Source: Cognatiyoonia koreensis
GTDB lineage: Bacteria; Pseudomonadota; Alphaproteobacteria; Rhodobacterales; Rhodobacteraceae
Length of the DNA stretch: 64,000 nucleotides
NCBI RefSeq assembly: GCF_900109295.1
Contig: NZ_FOIZ01000002.1
Span: 992,001-1,056,000 of the forward strand
Direction of reading: 5' to 3'
A program made the position numbers and the translations under genes. The notes under the pieces were generated by a model. The model saw only the letters and a list, made by a program, of their open reading frames with translations, was not told the origin of the DNA and did no database searches. How positions within the stretch are numbered: position 1 is the first letter of the stretch; every line of letters begins with the position of its first letter. This document shows positions 10,254 to 19,579 of this stretch, piece after piece.

Positions 10254-11429
10254 TCACAGCCGCTCGATGGCCAGCGCAATCCCCTGACCGCCACCGATGC
10301 ACATCGTAATCAGGGCTTTGCGTCCGTTGATGCGCTCCAGCTCATACATCGCCTTGACGGTGATGATTGCGCCAGTGGCACCCACCGGATGCCCCAACGC
10401 AATCGCACCGCCGTTCGGATTGACCTTCGCGGGATCGAAATGCAGTTCCTTGCTGACGGCAAGCGCCTGCGCGGCAAAGGCTTCGTTACTTTCAATCACA
10501 TCAAAATCATCCGCCTTCAGGCCGGTCCGCGCCAGCAGGTTCTGAACGGCAGGCACGGGCCCGATGCCCATGACCTCTGGCCGCACACCGGCATGGGCAT
10601 AGCCCAGAATACGGAAGGCAGGACTCAATTCGGCTTTCTCGGCGGCGTCCGCGCGTGCGAGCGTAATCGCGGCAGCACCGTCATTCAGGCCAGAGGCATT
10701 TCCGGCCGTGACCGTCCCGTCTTTCTCAAACACGGCGCGCAGCTTGGCAAGGCTTTCGCTGGAAGAGGGTTTGGGATGCTCGTCAGTGTCGAACGCGACC
10801 ATTTCGCGTTTGACCCGCACATCGACTGGCGTGATCTGATCCTTGAAATATCCGCTGGCAATGGCTTTGGCCGCACGGTTCTGGCTTTCCAGCGCAAACG
10901 CATCTTGTTCGTCGCGGCTGATTCCGTGTTCGCGGGCGACGTTCTCAGCGGTAACACCCATGTGACCCGTGCCAAACGGGCAGTTCAGCGCCCCAAGCAT
11001 CATGTCCTGCGTTTTGACGTCACCCATCTTGGCCCCCCAACGCTGATCGCTGATGATGTAGGGTGATCGCGACATGTTCTCCGATCCGCCAGCTAGCCCG
11101 AAATCGGCATCCCCCAGCATCAGCGACTGCGCGACAGACACAATGGCCTGCACACCAGATCCGCAAAGGCGGTTCACATTCATTGCCGGTGTGCTTTCGG
11201 GAATGCCCGCTTCCATTGCAGCCACGCGGCTGACGTACATATCGCGCGGCTCGGTATTGATGACGTGGCCAAAGGCAACGTGGCCGATCTGTGCGCCTTC
11301 CAGCCCTGCACGATCCAGTGCCGCCTTGGCGACGGTCGCCCCGAGTGTGATCGGCGTCGTCCCGGCAAGGGATCCACCAAAAGTGCCAATAGCGGTGCGC
11401 GCGCCGGAAAGGATTACGATGTCTGTCAT
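10254..11429 (-). CDS. Acetyl-CoA C-acetyltransferase (beta-ketothiolase)
   Basis: This 391-residue biosynthetic-type thiolase condenses two acetyl-CoA to acetoacetyl-CoA or runs the reverse. It could feed polyhydroxybutyrate or fatty acid/ketogenic degradation. The three catalytic signatures are present: the nucleophilic cysteine in NRLCGSGVQA, the histidine in GHPVGATG, and the second cysteine in MCIGGGQG. I chose the ATG at 11429 because AGGAGG sits four bases upstream and the protein then begins MTDIVILSGARTAIG, as in the family; an upstream in-frame start exists. No phaB neighbour is present, so phaA versus atoB cannot be decided here. Confidence 0.95.
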   Translation of the reverse strand: MTDIVILSGARTAIGTFGGSLAGTTPITLGATVAKAALDRAGLEGAQIGHVAFGHVINTEPRDMYVSRVAAMEAGIPESTPAMNVNRLCGSGVQAIVSVAQSLMLGDADFGLAGGSENMSRSPYIISDQRWGAKMGDVKTQDMMLGALNCPFGTGHMGVTAENVAREHGISRDEQDAFALESQNRAAKAIASGYFKDQITPVDVRVKREMVAFDTDEHPKPSSSESLAKLRAVFEKDGTVTAGNASGLNDGAAAITLARADAAEKAELSPAFRILGYAHAGVRPEVMGIGPVPAVQNLLARTGLKADDFDVIESNEAFAAQALAVSKELHFDPAKVNPNGGAIALGHPVGATGAIITVKAMYELERINGRKALITMCIGGGQGIALAIERL

Positions 11430-11568
11430 GGATGCCTCCTCTGTTGCGTGGCAGCTTATCGCGCGGCCCACGACGTGTCAGGAAAACGTCAGGTCACGGT
11501 CTTTGTCGAACATCTCTGGTTTCCCTTTCGCCCGTACGGTTTAAGTCCAGCAACAGGCGAGGGATCAC

Positions 11569-12225
11569 ATGCTGTTGGAAGCGACAAACATTCACAAGAC
11601 ATACCAGACCGCGGACGGCCCGTTCGAGGTCTTGCGCGGGATTGATCTGACACTGGACAGGGGCCAAACGCTCGCGCTGACGGGCGAGTCGGGCAGCGGG
11701 AAAAGCACCTTGCTGCATTTGATCGGTGGGCTGGACGTCCCAGACCAAGGCAAAATCATGATCGACGGGCAGGACATCGCCGCGATGGATGACACAGCAC
11801 GGGCACGCGTGCGGCGTGGCGCGGTGGGGGTCGTCTTCCAGCAATTCAACCTGATCCCCAGCCTGCGTGTTGCCGACAATATCTCGTTTCAGGCAAGGCT
11901 CGCAGACCAACACGATCCCGCATGGGTCACAACGCTGGCAGACCGCATGGGGCTGACGGCCCAAATGCGCAAATATCCCGAACAGCTGTCGGGCGGACAG
12001 CAGCAGCGTGTTGCCATCGCCCGCACACTTGCGCCAAAGCCCAAGCTGGTGCTGGCGGATGAACCGACGGGCAATCTGGACGAAGCAACAGCCGAAACCG
12101 TGCTGGATCTGATGCTGGAGCTTGTCACGGAAACGCGCGCCGGGCTGCTGATGGTCACCCATTCGGACAGGCTTGCCGCGCGCATGGAATCGCGACTGCA
12201 TCTTGCCGCAGGGCGCGTTGCATGA
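11569..12225 (+). CDS. ABC transporter ATP-binding protein (LolD/AttE-like)
   Basis: This 218-residue ATPase belongs to the LolD/MacB/DevA group that partners FtsX-type permeases. Walker A is at residues 39-47 (GESGSGKST), the signature LSGGQQQR is intact, Walker B is VLADEPTGNLD, and the switch histidine is in MVTHSD. It heads a tight operon: its stop overlaps the permease start by four bases. With the permease and the AttH-like lipocalin downstream, it matches the AttEFGH-type arrangement known from Agrobacterium and other proteobacteria, thought to extrude or release an envelope compound. The substrate is unknown. Confidence 0.92.
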   Translation: MLLEATNIHKTYQTADGPFEVLRGIDLTLDRGQTLALTGESGSGKSTLLHLIGGLDVPDQGKIMIDGQDIAAMDDTARARVRRGAVGVVFQQFNLIPSLRVADNISFQARLADQHDPAWVTTLADRMGLTAQMRKYPEQLSGGQQQRVAIARTLAPKPKLVLADEPTGNLDEATAETVLDLMLELVTETRAGLLMVTHSDRLAARMESRLHLAAGRVA

Positions 12226-14609
12226 CGCGAACGGCGCTTTCCGCCCTGTTGTCGCATTGGTGGCGCAACCCGCTCCAGCTTTTCACGCTGCTGACCGGAC
12301 TGGCACTCGCGACTGCACTGTGGTCCGGTGTGCAGGCCGTAAATGCCGAAGCGCGGGCAAGCTATGACGCAGCGGCGGCAACCTTGGGCGAAGGCCAGTT
12401 CGACCAATTGCAATCCTCTACAGACCGACCCATCGCGCAGGATACCTATATCGCACTGCGCCGCGCAGGCTGGCTGGTTTCACCGGTGATCGAAGGACGG
12501 CTCGCCGGTCAGCGTGTCGTCGGGCTTGACCCCCTGACCGCGCCGGGCGGTCTGGGTCCTGTGCAGGTTGACGGCGATGTCGGGGCGTTTGTAGCGGGGC
12601 GAATCCAGATCTTCGGAACAGCCGCAGCGCTTGATGCCATCAGGCCAGAGGTGCAAGCAGACCTCGTGCTCGCACCCGACGTTGCACCCGGAACGGTCAT
12701 TATGGACATCGGTGGGGCGCAAACACTTTTGAACAGACCGGGGGAACTCGACAGACTGATCGTCGCCCCGGCGCAACCGCTGGGCCGGCCCGCATTGGCC
12801 GAAGTCGCACCCGATCTGTCGCGACAGTCGGCGCAAGGGGGGGCGGACATCGGGCGGCTGACGGACAGCTTCCACCTCAACCTCACCGCATTTGGGCTGC
12901 TCTCTTTTGCTGTCGGTATTTTCATCGTGAATGGGGCAATCGGTCTGGCATTTGAACAGCGTCGCCCGGTTGTGCGGACATTGCGCGCGCTCGGCCTGCC
13001 GTTACCATCGCTAATGGTGCTGATGGCGATAGAACTGGCGATATTCGCAATCGTCGCAGGGATCATTGGCGTCTTTCTGGGGTATGTGATCGCCTCGCTC
13101 TTGCTGCCGGATGTCGCTGCAACACTGCGTGGGCTCTACGGAGCAGAGGTTGCAGGCACACTGCAACTACGCCCCAGTTGGTGGCTTTCAGGTCTGGCCA
13201 TCGCGCTGGGCGGCACGGCTATGGCGTCGGCTGGTGCGTTCTGGAAACTCTCGCGGATGCCCTTGCTTGCAGCGGCACAAAAGCGCGCGCTTGCCATGGC
13301 GGCAGGGAAAGGTGCGATCATTCAAGCGGTCGCTGCAACCATCCTGCTGGGCATTGCGCTGGTTCTGGCCTTCACAGCGCAAAGCCTTGCCGCGGGTTTT
13401 GCATTTCTCGGAGCGTTGCTGATCGGTGCGGCTCTGGCGCTGCCGTTCCTGCTGGATCGCATTTTGGCAGGGGCGCAGTCTTTTGCACACGCGGTCGTGC
13501 CGCAATGGTTCTGGGCGGATACGCGCCAGCAGCTTCCGGGCCTCTCGCTTGCGCTGATGGCCTTGTTGCTGGCAATGGCAGCGAATGTCGGTGTGTCGAC
13601 GATGGTGTCCAGCTTCAGGCTGACGTTCGTAGGCTTCCTCGATCAACGTCTTTCGTCAGAACTATACCTGACGGCAGATGACGCAGCCCACGCCGAAGAA
13701 CTCCTCGCCTATGTGACGCCGCGGGTTGACGCAGTCCTGCCGATCCTGTCGCAGAACACCGAAATCGCCGGGTTTCCGACAGAACTGTTTGGCGCACGCG
13801 ATCATGCGACATATCGCAACAACTGGGCCTTGCTGACGGCAGCATCGAACCCGTGGGACGCGCTGGCCGGGGGCGAGGGGATCCTGATCAACGAACAACT
13901 CGCCCGCCGTGCCAATTTGAACGTGGGAGAATCCATTCCCCTCGCAGGGCGCGATTTCGAAATCGTGGGCACTTACGGCGATTATGGCAATCCAATCGGA
14001 CAGGCCATCATCACGCTCGATGTGTTTCAGACCCTGTTTCCCGATCGCGTCGCGACGAATTTCGGCCTGCGCATGGATCAATCAGAGGTGCCGCAATTGG
14101 TTGCGGATATGGAAGCCGATCTTGGATTGCCGCCCGCCAATACAATCAATCAGGCGGGGATAAAGGCGTTCTCGCTCGACGTGTTTGAACGGACCTTCAC
14201 GGTGACGACCGCGCTTAATATCCTGACACTCGCGGTCGCCGGCTTTGCGATCTTGATGAGCCTGCTGACTCTTGCAACCATGCGCGTGCCGCAACTTGCG
14301 CCGGCTTGGGCCGTCGGCATGACACGGCGCAAACTCGGCCAGTTGGAACTTGTGCGGGCCGTTGTCCTTGCCGTCTTGACCGCCGTGCTTGCGTTGCCGC
14401 TCGGCCTCGCACTCGCTTGGGCCTTGCTTGCCATTGTGAATGTGGCGGCGTTCGGGTGGCAACTGCCCATGTATCTTTTCCCGATGGACTATCTGCGTTT
14501 GGGACTTTTCGCCCTGCTTGCGGCCGCGATTGCCGCGATCTGGCCCGCGTTACGGCTCTCGCGCACACCGCCCGCAGACTTGCTCAAGGTGTTTTCCAAT
14601 GAACGCTAA
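12222..14609 (+). CDS. FtsX-family ABC transporter permease (AttF/AttG-like)
   Basis: This is a 795-residue inner-membrane permease with the architecture of two FtsX units: a first membrane segment and periplasmic domain (about residues 20-225), three membrane spans near 225-335, a central pair near 365-420 and 440-455, a second periplasmic domain, and three spans at the C terminus (from about 660). It is the partner of the upstream ATPase, whose stop it overlaps by four bases, and its own stop overlaps the next start by eleven. It likely drives mechanotransmission or lipid/lipoprotein release rather than classical transport. The substrate cannot be read from the sequence. Confidence 0.88.
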   Translation: MTRTALSALLSHWWRNPLQLFTLLTGLALATALWSGVQAVNAEARASYDAAAATLGEGQFDQLQSSTDRPIAQDTYIALRRAGWLVSPVIEGRLAGQRVVGLDPLTAPGGLGPVQVDGDVGAFVAGRIQIFGTAAALDAIRPEVQADLVLAPDVAPGTVIMDIGGAQTLLNRPGELDRLIVAPAQPLGRPALAEVAPDLSRQSAQGGADIGRLTDSFHLNLTAFGLLSFAVGIFIVNGAIGLAFEQRRPVVRTLRALGLPLPSLMVLMAIELAIFAIVAGIIGVFLGYVIASLLLPDVAATLRGLYGAEVAGTLQLRPSWWLSGLAIALGGTAMASAGAFWKLSRMPLLAAAQKRALAMAAGKGAIIQAVAATILLGIALVLAFTAQSLAAGFAFLGALLIGAALALPFLLDRILAGAQSFAHAVVPQWFWADTRQQLPGLSLALMALLLAMAANVGVSTMVSSFRLTFVGFLDQRLSSELYLTADDAAHAEELLAYVTPRVDAVLPILSQNTEIAGFPTELFGARDHATYRNNWALLTAASNPWDALAGGEGILINEQLARRANLNVGESIPLAGRDFEIVGTYGDYGNPIGQAIITLDVFQTLFPDRVATNFGLRMDQSEVPQLVADMEADLGLPPANTINQAGIKAFSLDVFERTFTVTTALNILTLAVAGFAILMSLLTLATMRVPQLAPAWAVGMTRRKLGQLELVRAVVLAVLTAVLALPLGLALAWALLAIVNVAAFGWQLPMYLFPMDYLRLGLFALLAAAIAAIWPALRLSRTPPADLLKVFSNER

Positions 14610-15663
14610 ACCATTTCTTGCATCGGTCTTTAGTGTGCTTCTGACCTTCTGGATTGCCAGTACTGTTGCGGCACAAGGGTTTGCCGGGCTTGGCACGCAG
14701 GCGGACGAAGGGTTCGCTGTGCCAGAACGTGGATACGTGTTCGACTTCCCAACTGATCACGGACCCCACCCGGATTTCCGGATCGAATGGTGGTATCTGA
14801 CGGCCAATCTCAAAGACGCGAACGGCACCGACTACGGGTTGCAATGGACCCTCTTCCGCTCAGCCCTCGCGCCCGAAGAAGGCGCAGGCTGGAGCGCCCC
14901 ACAGCTATGGATGGGGCACGCCGCCGTCACCACGCCAGAGCGGCATTTCGTGACCGAAAGACTGGCGCGGGGCGGGATCGGACAGGCGGGTGTCACGGCA
15001 GACCCGTTTTCTGCGTGGATCGACGACTGGGAGCTTACCGGCGACTGGGCGGACACACTGTCAATGACGGCAAGCGGCCCAGACTTTGCCTACGACATGA
15101 TCTTGAAACAAACCGGGCCACAGATCTTCCACGGTGACAGCGGCTATTCTGTCAAATCGGCAGGCGGGCAGGCGTCATATTACTATTCCTATCCCTTTCT
15201 CGAAGTGACAGGGACACTGACACTGCCGACGGGGGATGTTCCCGTGACAGGGCAAGCCTGGCTGGATCGCGAATGGTCATCGCAACCGCTGTCTGACGAT
15301 CAGACAGGCTGGGACTGGTTTTCGCTGTCCTTCGATGACGGAACCAAGATGATGGGGTTCCTGCTGCGCCAGACGGACGGAAACGCTTACACGTCTGCCA
15401 CGTGGATCACGCCGGATGGCGCGACCATCGCCTATCCCGACGGCGCGTTTCAGGCCGAGGTGCTGGAAACCAGCGACGTTGATGGGCGTACCGTCCCGAC
15501 GCGGTGGCAGGTGACGCTCGCAGATAAGAACGTCGACGTGACAGTGACCGCGATCAACCCCGATGCGTGGATGGCGACCTCCGTGCCATACTGGGAAGGG
15601 CCGATCACCATCGAAGGCAGCCACAACGGCCGCGGATATCTGGAGATGACAGGCTATGAGTGA
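14599..15663 (+). CDS. AttH/CrtC-like secreted lipocalin-domain protein
   Basis: This is a 354-residue protein with a signal peptide (MNAKPFLASVFSVLLTFWIASTVAAQG in outline). The body is of the AttH / hydroxyneurosporene-synthase-like superfamily of tandem lipocalin barrels: DFRIEWWYLTANL near the start, LWMGHAAVT, and GQAWLDREWSSQPL in the middle. AttH proteins are encoded with AttEFG ABC transporters. CrtC relatives hydrate carotenoids, but there are no carotenoid genes here and the export context favours AttH. I chose the ATG at 14599, which lies inside the end of the permease gene, because it precedes the signal peptide directly. Its stop overlaps the following gene by eight bases. Confidence 0.85.
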   Translation: MNAKPFLASVFSVLLTFWIASTVAAQGFAGLGTQADEGFAVPERGYVFDFPTDHGPHPDFRIEWWYLTANLKDANGTDYGLQWTLFRSALAPEEGAGWSAPQLWMGHAAVTTPERHFVTERLARGGIGQAGVTADPFSAWIDDWELTGDWADTLSMTASGPDFAYDMILKQTGPQIFHGDSGYSVKSAGGQASYYYSYPFLEVTGTLTLPTGDVPVTGQAWLDREWSSQPLSDDQTGWDWFSLSFDDGTKMMGFLLRQTDGNAYTSATWITPDGATIAYPDGAFQAEVLETSDVDGRTVPTRWQVTLADKNVDVTVTAINPDAWMATSVPYWEGPITIEGSHNGRGYLEMTGYE

Positions 15664-16210
15664 CTGGTTCAAAACGCTTGACGGGATCCATGACCGTATC
15701 TGGCAGACGCTTGGGCGCGGTGTTGCAGATCGAAAGCATGTGGCGCGCACGCCGACATTCACCACGGTGCGGGACGGCAAACCCGAAGCCCGCACCATTG
15801 TGCTGCGCGCGGCCGATCCGAAAACCCACGCGCTCGATGTTCACACCGATCTTGGAACAGCAAAGGTCGCAAGCTTGCGGCAATCGCCACACGCGACATT
15901 CCACATCTGGGACCAGAAACAGCGGCTTCAGATCAGATTGCTGACGACCGTGGACATCCTGACCGGTGACGCCGTGGCAGACATCTGGGCGAACGTCCCC
16001 GATCCAGCGCGCGAGGTTTACGGCACACGGCCCTCGCCCGGAACGGTCATCCCGGACGCGCTTGACTATAAAAAGCCTGCAGACTTCGAAAGCTTCGCGG
16101 TGCTGCGGTGCGCAATCTCAGAGATCGACGCGCTCCACCTAGGCGACGAATACAGGCGCGCCGCATTCGCACGCTCGCGTGATTGGCAGGGGCAGTGGCT
16201 AGCGCCCTGA
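15656..16210 (+). CDS. Pyridoxamine 5'-phosphate oxidase-like FMN-binding protein
   Basis: This 184-residue cytoplasmic protein has the split-barrel fold of the pyridoxamine-phosphate-oxidase-like family. The N terminus (PTFTTVRDGKPEARTIVLR) and the flavin-phosphate region (QSPHATFHIWDQKQRLQIRL) match the family, but it is shorter than and divergent from true PdxH. It is therefore more likely a general flavin- or haem-binding oxidoreductase. It overlaps the AttH-like gene by eight bases, so it is the last gene of that operon. Its link to export is not explained by any known pathway. Confidence 0.82.
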   Translation: MSDWFKTLDGIHDRIWQTLGRGVADRKHVARTPTFTTVRDGKPEARTIVLRAADPKTHALDVHTDLGTAKVASLRQSPHATFHIWDQKQRLQIRLLTTVDILTGDAVADIWANVPDPAREVYGTRPSPGTVIPDALDYKKPADFESFAVLRCAISEIDALHLGDEYRRAAFARSRDWQGQWLAP

Positions 16211-16234
16211 CGTGCCGGTTGCTAGAACGCGGAT

Positions 16235-18397
16235 ATGCATTCCAGAATTCCTCTCACCCGTGATCTTGTTCTTGTTGGCGGTGGCCATACCCACGCACTC
16301 ATTCTGCGCAAATGGGGAATGAACCCGCTGCCGGGGGTACGGCTGACAGTGATCAACCCTGGCGCGACAGCGCCATATTCGGGGATGCTGCCGGGTTTCG
16401 TCGCGGGGCACTACACCCGCGCAGAGCTTGATATCGATCTTGTGCAGCTGGCACGATTTGCAGAAGCAAGGATCATCAACGGTGCGGTGAATGGCATCGA
16501 CCTGAAAGCAAAGACAATCAGTGTGCCAGGGCGACCTCCCATCTCGTATGATGTGGCAGCGATCGACATCGGGATCACATCTGAAATGCCAAAGTTGCCG
16601 GGTTTTGCAGAATATGGCGTGCCTGCAAAACCGCTCGGGGTTTTTGCATCGCGCTGGGACAGCTTTCGCAGCACGGCATCCGATCCGCATGTTGCGGTGA
16701 TCGGCGGCGGGGTTGCCGGTGCGGAACTCGCGATGGCCATGGCCCACGCGCTACGCGCGCGCGGACAAACGCCCGACATCCATCTGCTGGATCGGGGCAA
16801 GGTTCTGGCCGTTCTTGGGGACACCGCACGGCAAAAAATGAAAAGCGCTTTGGCCGCCAACGGCGTCACGATCCACGAAGACGCCAGCGCAGTCGCGGTG
16901 CATTCGGATGGTGTTGAATGCGAAGGCGGAACAGTGGTCCCGTCCGACTTCACAGTCGGTGCTGCAGGGGCGAAACCGCATGACTGGCAGTCGGATATCG
17001 GTCTGCAAATGCACGAGGGCTTCATCTGGACGGACGCACACCTGCAAACCAGTGATCCCGCGATCTTTGCGGTCGGTGATTGTGCGCATTTCAGCGCTGA
17101 TCCACGGCCCAAGGCGGGGGTCTACGCGGTGCGGCAGGCTCCGGTCCACTTTGATAACTTGCGGGCGGCTTTGTCGGGGGGAACGCTGCGCAGCTACAAG
17201 CCGCAAAAGGACTACCTCAAGCTGATTTCCTTGGGCGACAAAAAGGCCCTCGCCGAAAAATTCGGCACGGCGATGGCCGGCGGATTGTTGTGGAAATGGA
17301 AAGACCACATCGACCGCAAGTTCATGAACCAGTTTGAAAACCTTCAGATGATGGATCAGCCTGATCTGCCGCTGACCATTGCCGACGGGGTCAGGGACGC
17401 GCTGGGCGACAAGCCGATGTGCGGCGGATGCGGGGCAAAGGTCGGGCGGACAGCATTGCGGTCTGCACTCAAATCCTTGCCCGATCACAGTCGTGACGAT
17501 GTTGTCACCGTTACCGGTGACGACGCCGCCCTCTTGCGTATGGGAAGCATCGGGCAGGTCATCAGTACCGATCATCTGCGCAGTTTCACCAATGATCCAG
17601 TGATGATGGCGCGGATCGCGGCAGTTCATGCACTTGGTGATATCTGGGCGATGGGGGCAAAACCGCAAGCCGCGACGGCAACAATCATCCTGCCGCGCAC
17701 GTCGCCGGAACTACAACAGCGTATGCTGGATGAAATCATGGCGGCCGCAGCAGAAATCATGGGCAAGGCTGGTGCGGCAATTGTTGGCGGGCACACATCG
17801 CTGGGCGATGAAATGACCATCGGTTTCACCGTCACTGGCCTTTGCGACAAGCCGATCACCATAGCAGGTGGCAAAGCGGGGAATGCGCTGATCCTCACCA
17901 AACCGCTTGGGTCTGGCGTCATCATGGCGGCTGAAATGGCGGGTAAGGCGGCAGGCGCAGATGTGATTGGCGCGCTGGAAACGATGTGCGCCGATCAGGC
18001 TAAGGCCTCCGAAATCCTGACAGAGGCCCATGCCATGACGGATGTGACGGGGTTCGGACTTGCGGGCCATCTTGCCGGACTTTGCGAGGCTTCGAATGCC
18101 GGTGCGGTGGTCGCTCTAGGTGATGTGCCACTGATGCAGGGTGCGCGCGCTTTGTCAGAAGACGGCATCAAATCCACGCTCTATGGCGACAATCGCAGCG
18201 GCGCGGGCAGTATATTCGGGGCCGATGGGCCTGTCGCCGACCTGCTCTTTGATCCGCAAACAGCGGGCGGTTTGTTGGCATCGGTTCCGGCGGAACGATC
18301 GCAGCAGATTTTGGCGCGCTTGAAAAAGGCGGGCTATGAGGACGCAGCAATCATCGGACACCTGACCGAACAGACAGGCACAATCAAAGTGCAGTGA
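16235..18397 (+). CDS. selD: Selenide, water dikinase fused to an NADH-dehydrogenase-like flavoprotein
   Basis: This is a 720-residue two-part enzyme. Residues 1 to about 370 form an FAD/NAD(P)-dependent oxidoreductase of the NADH dehydrogenase II type (LVGGGHTHALILRKWG, VIGGGVAGAELAMAMA, FAVGDCAHF). Residues from about 380 on are SelD, which makes selenophosphate from selenide and ATP. The active-site stretch is Cys396-Gly-Gly-Cys399-Gly-Ala-Lys402: Cys399 and Lys402 correspond to the essential Cys17 and Lys20 of the E. coli enzyme, while its Cys19 is alanine. Such fusions are known in several bacterial groups, and the flavoprotein may generate or channel reduced selenium. It converges with mnmH, and the two coding ends overlap by 14 bases. 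Confidence 0.93.
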   Translation: MHSRIPLTRDLVLVGGGHTHALILRKWGMNPLPGVRLTVINPGATAPYSGMLPGFVAGHYTRAELDIDLVQLARFAEARIINGAVNGIDLKAKTISVPGRPPISYDVAAIDIGITSEMPKLPGFAEYGVPAKPLGVFASRWDSFRSTASDPHVAVIGGGVAGAELAMAMAHALRARGQTPDIHLLDRGKVLAVLGDTARQKMKSALAANGVTIHEDASAVAVHSDGVECEGGTVVPSDFTVGAAGAKPHDWQSDIGLQMHEGFIWTDAHLQTSDPAIFAVGDCAHFSADPRPKAGVYAVRQAPVHFDNLRAALSGGTLRSYKPQKDYLKLISLGDKKALAEKFGTAMAGGLLWKWKDHIDRKFMNQFENLQMMDQPDLPLTIADGVRDALGDKPMCGGCGAKVGRTALRSALKSLPDHSRDDVVTVTGDDAALLRMGSIGQVISTDHLRSFTNDPVMMARIAAVHALGDIWAMGAKPQAATATIILPRTSPELQQRMLDEIMAAAAEIMGKAGAAIVGGHTSLGDEMTIGFTVTGLCDKPITIAGGKAGNALILTKPLGSGVIMAAEMAGKAAGADVIGALETMCADQAKASEILTEAHAMTDVTGFGLAGHLAGLCEASNAGAVVALGDVPLMQGARALSEDGIKSTLYGDNRSGAGSIFGADGPVADLLFDPQTAGGLLASVPAERSQQILARLKKAGYEDAAIIGHLTEQTGTIKVQ

Positions 18398-19436
18398 TTT
18401 GCGCAGCGATCAGATCAGCGACACGGTTCAGACCATCCTCGTCCAGCGTATCTGCATGAACCGCTGAAATCACGGAACGCGCATCAATCCGGCGCGATTT
18501 GGCATAGGCAGGGTCATAGTGATCGGCCATCAAGGCAGCAGCCAGCCCCGTGTAATCGCCCGCATCCTGAAGTGCCTGCCAGCGGTCGACGACTGCATGA
18601 CCACGCATATGGCGTAATCCGGCCAAACGGTCCCGCACAGTAAGCGGATCGCGCAAAATATCGTCATAGGCAGTCGCCAGATAGACCGCACGTACCTCTG
18701 GACTTGCAGTCAGGTCAATGCGCGACGCGCCCAACATGACAGACCAAAGACTTGGCGGCAGGTTCAGACGGCCGATCTTGCTGCTTTCGGCCTCGACGAT
18801 TGTGACGCGGTTCGGATCAAGATCATGCAATGCAACCGCAAGGGACGTCTCGAACGCGCGTTGCGACGGCTGGCCACCGGGCAAGGCACCCAGCAGTGAT
18901 CCGCGATGTCGCGCCAGCCCTTCAAGGTCCAGCGTCTGCACGCCGCGTTCAGCCAAGCGTGGCAAGAGTGCAGTTTTGGCGGTGCCGGTATATCCGTCCA
19001 GCAGAATAAAGCGATGCGGCAGCGGTGCGTCGTAAAGGCTGTTTTTCACGATCCTGCGAAACGTCTGATAGCCGCCTGCGACAGTCTGCGCACGCCAACC
19101 CACTTCTTTGAGAAGCATCGAAAAGACACCCGACCGTTGCCCGCCGCGCCAGCAATAGACAAGCGGTTGCCAACCGCCATCGTAGTCTTTCAGCGGGCCA
19201 GCGATATGCCGCGCCACATTATTCAACACCAGCGACGCACCGATCTTGCGCGCCTTGAAGGGAGAGATCTGCTTATAGATCGTACCGACTTCCGCGCGTT
19301 CGTCATTGGACAGAGACGGGAGGTTAATGGCACCGGGTATGTGGTCCTCAGCAAATTCCGTCGGTGAACGAACGTCGATCACGGTGTCAAACCCGTGGTT
19401 CAAAATATCGGAAAACGCGGAAAAGGTCAGAGCCAT
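18384..19436 (-). CDS. mnmH: tRNA 2-selenouridine synthase MnmH/SelU
   Basis: This 350-residue enzyme uses selenophosphate to replace sulfur in 2-thiouridine at the wobble position of certain tRNAs. The N-terminal rhodanese domain has the catalytic Cys95 in YCWRGGQRS. A P-loop follows at residues 148-155 (GYTGTAKT). I chose the ATG at 19436 (MALTFSAFSD) because the longer frame adds 18 residues not expected before the rhodanese fold. The adjacent, convergent selD provides its substrate. No selA, selB or selenocysteine tRNA is visible in the window, so selenium use here may be limited to tRNA. The function is confident. Confidence 0.92.
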   Translation of the reverse strand: MALTFSAFSDILNHGFDTVIDVRSPTEFAEDHIPGAINLPSLSNDERAEVGTIYKQISPFKARKIGASLVLNNVARHIAGPLKDYDGGWQPLVYCWRGGQRSGVFSMLLKEVGWRAQTVAGGYQTFRRIVKNSLYDAPLPHRFILLDGYTGTAKTALLPRLAERGVQTLDLEGLARHRGSLLGALPGGQPSQRAFETSLAVALHDLDPNRVTIVEAESSKIGRLNLPPSLWSVMLGASRIDLTASPEVRAVYLATAYDDILRDPLTVRDRLAGLRHMRGHAVVDRWQALQDAGDYTGLAAALMADHYDPAYAKSRRIDARSVISAVHADTLDEDGLNRVADLIAAQITAL

Positions 19437-19537
19437 GCTGTCTCTTAGACCCAAGCATCCGGAATGCCCAGACCAGAGGTGGATACGCACCAGTCATCGC
19501 AAATAGCGTGATGACCGGCTCGATTTAAATTCTGCGT

Positions 19538-19568
19538 GACCTTGGGGCGCATCGCACGCCCCAAGGTC
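19538..19568 (-). terminator. Twelve-pair hairpin after serA
   Basis: A perfect 12-bp stem (GACCTTGGGGCG at 19538-19549 with its complement at 19557-19568) and a seven-base loop lie 11 bases past the serA stop in the serA direction. There is no long T-run, but the stem is strong. It also sits upstream of mnmH, so it would insulate that gene from serC-serA transcription. Confidence 0.65.
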
Positions 19569-19579
19569 TGGAAAGGGCG

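Noticed and set aside
16751..17668. 305-residue open frame opposite selD
   Set aside because: Antisense shadow of a gene with clear catalytic motifs; composition is typical of reversed coding DNA.
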